Assembly (NCBI GenBank): GCA_001898035.1
Contig: MKRX01000010.1
Coordinates: 45,513-109,512, forward strand
Reading direction: 5' to 3'
Origin: Armatimonadetes bacterium 55-13
Lineage (GTDB): Bacteria; Armatimonadota; Fimbriimonadia; Fimbriimonadales; Fimbriimonadaceae
Length of the DNA: 64,000 nucleotides
Each line of letters begins with the position of its first letter. Position 1 is the first letter of the stretch. The notes under the pieces were generated by a model. It worked only from the letters and a program-made list of their open reading frames with translations, did no database searches and was not told where the DNA came from. This document shows, piece after piece, positions 58,262 through 64,000 of this stretch. The translations under genes were made by a program, and so were the position numbers.

Positions 58262-59869
58262 ATGGAGCCAATCAAATCGAACCTCAACCTGCAAGACGCG
58301 GAGCACCAAGCCAATCGCCGCGCCATGGATGCCATCCTCGCCGAGTATCGCCAGAAGATGGATCAGACGATGCAGGGCGGAGGCGAAGCTGCCGTTGCCA
58401 AACATAAGGCAAGAAAGAAACTCCTCGCCCGCGAAAGAATCGACGCCCTCGTCGACCCCCAATCTCCCTTCCTCGAATTCAGCACCCTTGCCGCCAATGG
58501 CATGTACAACGACGATGCCCCCTGTGCGGGCGTCGTCACCGGTATGGGCCGCATCCATGGCCGCGAGTGCGTCATCGTCGCCAATGACGCCACCGTCAAG
58601 GGCGGTACCTACTATCCCATCACCGTAAAGAAGCACCTCCGAGCCCAAGAAGTGGCGCTAGAGAACCGCCTCCCTTGCATCTACTTGGTCGATTCCGGCG
58701 GCGCGTTCCTGCCCCTCCAAAGCGAAGTCTTCCCTGACAAAGAGCATTTCGGCCGCATCTTCTACAACCAAGCACAGCTGTCATCCAAAGGCATCCCTCA
58801 AATTGCGTCTGTCATGGGATCCTGCACCGCGGGGGGGGCTTATGTACCCGCGATGAGCGACGAAACCGTCATCGTCAAAAACCAAGGCACCATCTTCCTC
58901 GGCGGCCCTCCCCTCGTAAAGGCCGCCACTGGGGAAGAAGTTTCCGTCGAAGACCTGGGCGGCGCTGATGTCCACACCCGGCTCTCCGGCGTCGCTGATC
59001 ATCTTGCCGAGAACGACGCCCATGCCATCGAGATCGTCCGCAATATCGTCGAATCCTTTGGTCCCTCAAACCGCCGAACCTCAGACGCTCACCCTGCTGA
59101 AGCCCCCCTCTACGATCCCAAGGACCTTTATTCACTCGTTCCTTCCGATCCTAAGGTCCCCATGAACATGCGAGAGCTTCTCGCCCGGGTCATCGATGGC
59201 TCTCGGTTCCAAGAGTTCAAAGCCAACTATGGCAAAACCCTCATCTGCGGATTCGCCCGTTTCCACGGCCACCTTACCGGCGTCCTCGCCAACGACGGCA
59301 TCCTTTTCTCTGAATCCGCCCTCAAGGGCGCGCACTTCATCGAACTTTGCTGCCAACGCGGCATCCCCCTCGTCTTCCTCCAAAACATCACCGGATTCAT
59401 GGTCGGCCGTAAGTACGAAAACGAGGGCATTGCCAAGAACGGCGCCAAGCTTGTCACTGCCGTATCCACCGCCAACGTTCCCAAGTTCACCGTCGTCGTC
59501 GGCGGCTCCTACGGTGCGGGCAACTACGGCATGTGTGGCCGAGCCTACGGCCCCCGACAGCTTTGGATGTGGCCAAACGCACGCATCAGCGTCATGGGTG
59601 GTGAGCAAGCCGCCAATGTACTCCTCACCGTCAAGCAAGACCAACTCGCCGCGAAGGGTGAATCCATGTCGCCGGAAGAGCAAGCCGCCTTCAAACAGCC
59701 CACGTTGGAAAAGTACGCCGCCGAATCATCTGCCTACTTCTCCACCGCCCGCCTCTGGGATGACGGCATCATCGATCCGGTAGACACCCGCCGCGTTCTC
59801 GCCCTCGGCATCGAAGCGGCCCTAAATGCCCCTCTTGAACCCGCCGGATTCAGCATGTTCCGTATGTAG
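58262..59869 (+). CDS. Acyl-CoA carboxylase carboxyltransferase subunit (methylcrotonoyl-CoA type)
   Basis: 535 residues with both crotonase-like halves. Motifs include [14 protein letters not shown] (near 56), [19 protein letters not shown] (near 142), [40 protein letters not shown] (near 185-225) and [11 protein letters not shown] (near 376) with [39 protein letters not shown] (near 412-450). The [22 protein letters not shown] stretch is typical of methylcrotonoyl-CoA carboxylase beta. It carboxylates an acyl-CoA with a biotin-carboxylase partner not found here, so the exact acyl-CoA is not proven. Such enzymes act in leucine degradation, loosely consistent with the branched-chain transporter upstream. 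Confidence 0.9.
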   Translation: MEPIKSNLNLQDAEHQANRRAMDAILAEYRQKMDQTMQGGGEAAVAKHKARKKLLARERIDALVDPQSPFLEFSTLAANGMYNDDAPCAGVVTGMGRIHGRECVIVANDATVKGGTYYPITVKKHLRAQEVALENRLPCIYLVDSGGAFLPLQSEVFPDKEHFGRIFYNQAQLSSKGIPQIASVMGSCTAGGAYVPAMSDETVIVKNQGTIFLGGPPLVKAATGEEVSVEDLGGADVHTRLSGVADHLAENDAHAIEIVRNIVESFGPSNRRTSDAHPAEAPLYDPKDLYSLVPSDPKVPMNMRELLARVIDGSRFQEFKANYGKTLICGFARFHGHLTGVLANDGILFSESALKGAHFIELCCQRGIPLVFLQNITGFMVGRKYENEGIAKNGAKLVTAVSTANVPKFTVVVGGSYGAGNYGMCGRAYGPRQLWMWPNARISVMGGEQAANVLLTVKQDQLAAKGESMSPEEQAAFKQPTLEKYAAESSAYFSTARLWDDGIIDPVDTRRVLALGIEAALNAPLEPAGFSMFRM

Positions 59870-59873
59870 GTGC

Positions 59874-59879
59874 GATAAT
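59874..59879 (+). promoter_or_regulatory. -10 element directly before gene at 59886
   Basis: GATAAT ends six bases before GTG 59886, exactly the parA geometry, without an SD. Candidate leaderless promoter. Confidence 0.45.
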
Positions 59880-59885
59880 AGCCCC

Positions 59886-60614
59886 GTGAGCCAAGGCGAG
59901 CGAATCTTCAGCGAAAAGCAAGCGTCGGACATTCTCCAGCGCGCCGCCCGCTTGCAGGAAGAACGGGGCGATCCCACCGATCCGTACGCTCCCGGCCTGC
60001 GTCAAGAAGACCTCGCCAAAATCGCCGCCGAAGCCGGGATCGATCCCAAGTACCTGGAAGCCGCCATCCGGGAAGCTCAGCAGCAAAAAGAAGATCGCCG
60101 CTTCTTCAACCTCTCAGAAGAGCAGGAACGGATCGTGGAGGGCGAACTAGATCCTGCCGAGTTCGACGTCATCTTTGAAGTCGCCAAGCCAGCCCGCACT
60201 CGCCGCCATCCCCCGACCCAGGTGGGCCGAACCCTTACTATGCGCACTAGCTATAAGGGCAGCCTCTACCACGTCGAAGTCTCATCCCGAAATGGCAGAA
60301 CCCGGGTTCGCGTCCGTTCGCTTCCCTTCTTCGCCTATCTCATGTCGCTGCACCCGGCCATCCTCCTATCCTTCTTTGGCGCGGGCAATCTCGGCGCTCA
60401 CGGCCAGTTGACCAGTGCCGTCCTCTTCGTGCTCGTGTGCATGATCGCCGGAGCCGGTGCGTTCCTCGGACTCGTCCGTCGGGCCAAGAGCAAGTCAGGC
60501 GAACTTGCCGACCTGATCGAAGATCGCATCGTCGAAGCGAACAAAGACCTCCGAACGCGACTCTCGTCACCCTCAACCCAGGGGTCGACCTCGGAACTCC
60601 ATCAAAGGACCTGA
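59886..60614 (+). CDS. Membrane protein with N-terminal helical module, unknown function
   Basis: 242 residues. The N-terminus has a helical module (ILQRAARLQEERG...GLRQEDLAKIAAEAGIDPKYLEAAI) common at the start of many bacterial membrane proteins. A beta-rich middle (about 95-150) is followed by two TM segments near 160-200 and a charged tail. GTG 59886 lies six bases after GATAAT; the in-frame ATG 59826 would overlap the carboxylase gene. It is followed three bases later by a GNAT gene. Possibly a small membrane sensor or scaffold; family not recognised. Confidence 0.75.
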   Translation: MSQGERIFSEKQASDILQRAARLQEERGDPTDPYAPGLRQEDLAKIAAEAGIDPKYLEAAIREAQQQKEDRRFFNLSEEQERIVEGELDPAEFDVIFEVAKPARTRRHPPTQVGRTLTMRTSYKGSLYHVEVSSRNGRTRVRVRSLPFFAYLMSLHPAILLSFFGAGNLGAHGQLTSAVLFVLVCMIAGAGAFLGLVRRAKSKSGELADLIEDRIVEANKDLRTRLSSPSTQGSTSELHQRT

Positions 60615-60617
60615 TTC

Positions 60618-61196
60618 ATGTCGGACAATCCCATTCTCTTGGACCTTCCCGAGCACATCGTCGGAGAACGCATCCTCCTTCGTTCCTGGCTCCCGGGTGA
60701 CGGCGCTGCCTTGTTTGAAGCGATCGAGGAATCCCGAGATCACATCCTTCCCTGGCTTCCCTGGGGTCCTTGGCATGACAAGGTCGAAACCACCGAAACC
60801 CGTGTTCGAGAATGGCATGCCCATTACCAACTTCGAGACGACATGGCCATCGCCATCTTGAGCCGGGATCAATCCCGAATCCTCGGCGGAACTGGACTTC
60901 ACCGCATCGATTGGCACAATCGCTCTTTCGAAATCGGCTACTGGATTCGCCAATCCGAACACGGCAAAGGCTACGTCACCGAGGCCGTCAAACTCCTGAC
61001 CGACTTCGCCTTTGACCACCTCGAAGCAAACCGAGTCTTCATCCGTTGCGCCACCACCAACGTCCGTAGCAATGCCGTCCCGAAGCGCCTCGGCTTTATC
61101 CATGAGGGCACCACCCGGCAATCGATCAAAGACACCGAAGGCGTTATTCATGATGTTGAGGTCTATTCCCTCATCAAAAGTGACCGATTGCGCTAA
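60618..61196 (+). CDS. GNAT N-acetyltransferase, RimJ/RimL-like
   Basis: 192 residues. The GNAT signature is FEIGYWIRQSEHGKGYVTEAVKLLTDFAFD (near 104-133), with the opening ERILLRSWLPGDGAALFEAIEES and the closing KRLGFIHEGTTRQSIKDTEGVIHDVEVYSL. RimJ/RimL-type enzymes acetylate protein N-termini, aminoglycosides or other amines. ATG 60618 lies three bases after the preceding stop. Substrate unknown. Confidence 0.92.
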   Translation: MSDNPILLDLPEHIVGERILLRSWLPGDGAALFEAIEESRDHILPWLPWGPWHDKVETTETRVREWHAHYQLRDDMAIAILSRDQSRILGGTGLHRIDWHNRSFEIGYWIRQSEHGKGYVTEAVKLLTDFAFDHLEANRVFIRCATTNVRSNAVPKRLGFIHEGTTRQSIKDTEGVIHDVEVYSLIKSDRLR

Positions 61197-61206
61197 CCTC
61201 ATACCT

Positions 61207-61875
61207 ATGCCCTGGTTCACCGAGGACGCCTACGACTTCTTCCGAGAGCTTGAGCTCAATAACGATCGAGAGTGGTTCGAGAAGAACAAGAAACGGTACG
61301 AGGCCAACGTCAAAAAGCCGATGGAAGCCTTCGCCGCGGAAATGATTCCGCGAATGAAGGAAATCGATCCCGCTATCGACATGACCGCCAAGAGCGCCCT
61401 CTTTCGCATCTATCGGGACACGCGGTTCAGTAAGGACAAACGCCCCTACAAAACCAACGCGGGCATGCATGTCAACAGCGCCCACAAAGGGGACCTTGGC
61501 CGCCCCGGTCTCTACTTCCACATCGATCCCCGCGTCATGGGCATTGCCAGTGGCTGCTACATGATCGAGACGCCAAAGCTCAAACAGATTCGAACATTCA
61601 TCAGTCAAAACCTCGATGAGTTCGACGCTCTCCTCGCCGACTCTCATTTCAAAAGGTGCTTTGGAACCATCGCCGGCGAAAAGAACAAGATCCTTCCTCC
61701 TGACCTAAAGGCCGCTGCCCAGCGTCAGCCGCTTCTCTTCAACAAACAGTTCTACTACTGGGCGGAGTATGAAGTGGAAGATGCCGGTCGAGAAGATCTC
61801 CCCGAGTTCGTCATGGATCACATGCGCGCCGCCAAGCCTATGAATGACTTCCTCACGCGCGCCCTAACCCCTTAG
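61207..61875 (+). CDS. DUF2461 family protein
   Basis: 222 residues. The DUF2461 pattern is visible: FTEDAYDFFRELELNNDREWFEKNKKRYEANV (near 4-36), LFRIYRDTRFSKDKRPYKTNAGMHV (near 68-93) and GLYFHIDPRVMGIASGCYMIE. The function of the family is unknown. ATG 61207 is chosen over an open reading back to 61012 because the family starts here. A TAACCT hexamer ends seven bases upstream but overlaps the previous stop, so its meaning is doubtful. Cytoplasmic protein. Confidence 0.93.
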   Translation: MPWFTEDAYDFFRELELNNDREWFEKNKKRYEANVKKPMEAFAAEMIPRMKEIDPAIDMTAKSALFRIYRDTRFSKDKRPYKTNAGMHVNSAHKGDLGRPGLYFHIDPRVMGIASGCYMIETPKLKQIRTFISQNLDEFDALLADSHFKRCFGTIAGEKNKILPPDLKAAAQRQPLLFNKQFYYWAEYEVEDAGREDLPEFVMDHMRAAKPMNDFLTRALTP

Positions 61876-61880
61876 ATCCA

Positions 61881-62954
61881 ATGAAAGCTTGGTGCCTAAC
61901 GGTTGTCGCTCTCACCGCCGCCCTCACCAGCTGTGGCCCCAAGTCTGCGCCAAAGCCCGTCGCCAAACTCATCGAACCCAGCCCTTCCCCTGATGCCGTT
62001 TGGCCCTGGAAAGATTCCCAAAAAGCAGCTCTCCACAAAGGCATCACCCGCTGGCGCAACGAGAAAACCGCGGACGGCACCGTCCTCGATCTCTATCAAT
62101 TCGACTTCAAAACCAACCCCAAGCTCCGCTTCGAAATCTACGACCAGGACGAAGACGACGCCAAACCCTTCGACAACGAAGCTGACTACTTCCCGAACGG
62201 AGTCGGCCAAGTCGTCCGCCACCTCAATGAACGCCAGAGCGGAAAAGTTCTCGTCGCCTGGAACGGCCTCTTCTTCGCCTACGACCGCGGCCCCAAAACT
62301 CCATCCCGAGGTTTCGCCAAACACATCGGACCTGTGGTTCTCCGTTCGAAGGCTTATCACAATGTTGGCAAATACCGGTGGACCTTCGGCGTCAAATCCG
62401 TTGACGGCAAGCCCTCCTTTCGAGTCCGCCACGAACCTCCTTTCAAGTCGCTCCCCGGCCTCTTCGATTTCGCCTCCACCGGAGCCCAGTGCCTCATCCT
62501 AAACGGGGCACCTCTCCGCCTTACCGCCATCGACGAAAAGCCCCGTCCGTCCACCCCCGCCGAAGTAGGAAGCATCGCCCTCGTCGACCACATGCGAACT
62601 TCCCGAACCTCCATGGCCTGGAGCAAGGACGACCGGTACTTCTATCTCCTCGTCGTCGATGAACCCGATTCCGAAACCGCCAGCAAACTCGCTCTTAAAC
62701 GAGGCGAAAGCCCAACCGGTGGCTGGACCCTCGCCGACCTCCAACGCTTCTGGATCGCCTTCGGCGCCTGGGGAGCCGTCAATAGCGATGGCGGTTCGGT
62801 CACCCAACTCGCCAGTATTGACCCCGAAGGCGGGTATGAAGTGCTCCCTCCCCGCATTGTTTCTTCCGAACGCCGCATCCATCTCGACAAGGACCTCAAA
62901 GACGCCCCCGAAGGCGGCACCCTCCTCACCTTCTACATTACCGAGTCCCGTTAA
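61881..62954 (+). CDS. Phosphodiester-glycosidase-like lipoprotein
   Basis: 357 residues. Lipobox ALTSC (Cys near residue 18) follows a short signal peptide, then a Pro/Ser-rich tether. The rest matches the phosphodiester glycosidase (NAGPA) family: ALVDHMRTSRTSMAW, then LQRFWIAFGAWGAVNSDGGSVTQLA near 288-312, the equivalent of the GA.NALNLDGGGST motif. In the family the motif lies at the sugar-phosphate active site. Here LDGGGST is replaced by NSDGGSVTQ, so activity could differ. Five bases separate it from the DUF2461 gene. Confidence 0.8.
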   Translation: MKAWCLTVVALTAALTSCGPKSAPKPVAKLIEPSPSPDAVWPWKDSQKAALHKGITRWRNEKTADGTVLDLYQFDFKTNPKLRFEIYDQDEDDAKPFDNEADYFPNGVGQVVRHLNERQSGKVLVAWNGLFFAYDRGPKTPSRGFAKHIGPVVLRSKAYHNVGKYRWTFGVKSVDGKPSFRVRHEPPFKSLPGLFDFASTGAQCLILNGAPLRLTAIDEKPRPSTPAEVGSIALVDHMRTSRTSMAWSKDDRYFYLLVVDEPDSETASKLALKRGESPTGGWTLADLQRFWIAFGAWGAVNSDGGSVTQLASIDPEGGYEVLPPRIVSSERRIHLDKDLKDAPEGGTLLTFYITESR

Positions 62955-63039
62955 CGAGCCTTAACCAATTCCCAAAAGCCCACAACCACATTTGCAACCC
63001 ATTGGAGAAAATGGATGTACTATCCCGTGGACTTTCTCA

Positions 63040-64000
63040 ATGGATCTAAATACTTCGCCCCAAGAACTCAAAGCTAAGGCAGATGATCTCTATGCCAAGC
63101 AAGACTACGCCGGAGCCGTAGTCGAATACCGAAAGCTGCTAGACCTGATGCCCACATCGGTGCCGGTTCTCAAGTCCTTCGGCCTCGCCCTTACCCTCAC
63201 CGGCCAGCCCGAAGAAGGCATCCAGTTCTGTGCCAAAGCCGCCACCATGCAACCCGCCGATGCCGATGTACGGTACGCCTACGGCTACGCATTGGGAGCC
63301 GCAAACCACTTCGGAGAAGCCATTCCCGAGCTAGATGCCGCCCTCAACCTTCAGCCCAACCATATCCCCGCGCGCCAGGGCCTCATTTACTGCCTCATGA
63401 ACGCTGGCCAAGCCGCCGCCTCCCCCAACCCCGTTTTCGCCGAGCAGTGCCTTACCCGTGCTCACAAACTGGACACCAAGAACGCCCATCTCGCAAACTC
63501 ACTCCTGGAATTCTACGTCGGCACCCAGCAGAAAGGGAAAGCGATCAAATTCGTCCAATCGCTCGATGACTCCGTAAAGTCCCAATCTCCTCTCAAGGAT
63601 CAATTGGATCGCCTCTCCCAAGATCCCGAGTTTTCGACGCATCTGAAAGTTGCCGCCGCCTCCAAGCCCAGCGCACCCCCCTCACCGGCAGCGCCGACTT
63701 CGCAAGCTATCAAGCAGGTGCCCTGCCCCAATTGCAAGCAGATGATCATGGACTACGCTGCCATCTGCCCCCACTGCAATTTCCGAATCCGAGCCACCGG
63801 AACCTTCGCTGGTATGGATACCGGACCAAAGCACGAGTGGCAGGAAATCGCCTACACGATCATGTCCATTATCTGGATCGCCCTCGCCGGATTAGACCTC
63901 GCCCGCGTCTTGCCCACCGCCATGAAAGAAGGCTTCTCAGGGCCATCCACATTCAGCTTCATCGTCGCATGCGTGCAGATCCTCATCGGCTTCGGCGTCC
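63040..64000 (+). CDS. TPR/zinc-ribbon membrane protein (3' end outside window)
   Basis: 320 codons are present and the frame is open to the window edge. TPR repeats fill residues about 8-190 (LKAKADDLYAKQDYAGAVVEYRKLLDLMP, then ALTLTGQPEEGIQFCAKAATMQP and NHFGEAIPELDAALNLQP). A Pro/Ala-rich spacer (about 208-225) leads to a zinc ribbon (PCPNCKQMIMDYAAICPHCNF, near 228). One TM segment near 272-292 (TIMSIIWIALAGLDLARVL) precedes a second starting at the edge. ATG 63040 is the first start in this frame after the preceding gene and has no clear SD. Role unknown. Confidence 0.8.
   Translation, partial: MDLNTSPQELKAKADDLYAKQDYAGAVVEYRKLLDLMPTSVPVLKSFGLALTLTGQPEEGIQFCAKAATMQPADADVRYAYGYALGAANHFGEAIPELDAALNLQPNHIPARQGLIYCLMNAGQAAASPNPVFAEQCLTRAHKLDTKNAHLANSLLEFYVGTQQKGKAIKFVQSLDDSVKSQSPLKDQLDRLSQDPEFSTHLKVAAASKPSAPPSPAAPTSQAIKQVPCPNCKQMIMDYAAICPHCNFRIRATGTFAGMDTGPKHEWQEIAYTIMSIIWIALAGLDLARVLPTAMKEGFSGPSTFSFIVACVQILIGFGV

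Noticed and set aside
46810-58300. Attachment sites of an integrated element at tRNA-Pro
   Set aside because: No integrase gene and no repeat of the tRNA 3' end noticed on the far side of the cluster.
1-64000. CRISPR arrays, insertion sequences, prophage genes and rRNA
   Set aside because: No regularly spaced repeats, transposase or phage motifs, or rRNA-like stretches were seen on either strand.

Overview
The window reads as one chromosomal segment of a diderm (Gram-negative type) bacterium with dense, compact operons and moderately high GC. Evidence for an outer membrane and cell envelope of this type includes a Wza-like exporter, a predicted outer-membrane beta-barrel protein, a LolA-like domain, MacA/MacB-like proteins and many lipoboxes. 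The mix of flagellin, DapL-type aminotransferase, stand-alone rpsD, membrane pyrophosphatase and secreted LTXXQ proteins would suit the Armatimonadota (Fimbriimonas-like), but that placement is inference. No phage, transposon, CRISPR array or rRNA gene was seen. Two tRNA genes are present: Met (CAT) and Pro (TGG).

Left part (1-17.2 kb): the end of etfB and etfA; a parvulin/MazG/S1-P1 nuclease group; a flagellin gene behind a clear sigma-28 type promoter; parA-parB followed by translationally coupled GNAT and nitrilase genes; a convergent M1-type peptidase; tRNA-Met; three exported or membrane proteins of unknown role; and a MacA/MacB-like pair without its ATPase, preceded by a C39-like peptidase.

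Middle (17.3-46.6 kb): a monocistronic rpsD with a leader hairpin; a BON lipoprotein; an operon of two LTXXQ proteins, an unknown exported protein and trpA (with Glu in place of catalytic Asp60); dnaE; a DUF4397 lipoprotein; a branched-chain amino-acid transporter livKHMG that lacks livF; a BlaI/M56 sensor-repressor pair divergent from a lipoprotein serpin; 2-oxoacid dehydrogenase E1 alpha and beta; a LolA-like/thioredoxin fusion; a GT-C type membrane protein; an ECF sigma factor with an anti-sigma-like partner carrying an STN-like domain; a membrane zinc-ribbon protein ending in an L7/L12-like domain; a giant membrane pyrophosphatase with a roughly 250-residue insertion; a BON-like small protein; folC; and dapL.

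Right part (46.7-64 kb): tRNA-Pro marks the left edge of an exopolysaccharide cluster of the Wzx/Wzy type (beta-barrel, two GT4 glycosyltransferases, Wza-like exporter, MurJ-like flippase, methyltransferase, Wzz-like co-polymerase, polymerase-like membrane protein, asparagine synthetase). Its core is AT-richer than the flanks and its genes are chained by overlapping TTGA/GTGA start-stop codons. The remainder holds an acyl-CoA carboxylase carboxyltransferase, a membrane protein, a GNAT enzyme, a DUF2461 protein, a phosphodiester-glycosidase-like lipoprotein and a truncated TPR/zinc-ribbon membrane protein.

A recurring feature is a -10-like hexamer lying only 5-8 bases before the start codon (often GTG or TTG) of the first gene of a transcription unit, suggesting that leaderless transcripts are common here. 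No single unmistakable new system was found. The best candidates for novelty are the serpin/M56/BlaI locus, the enlarged pyrophosphatase, the trpA-LTXXQ operon and the sigma/STN anti-sigma pair.
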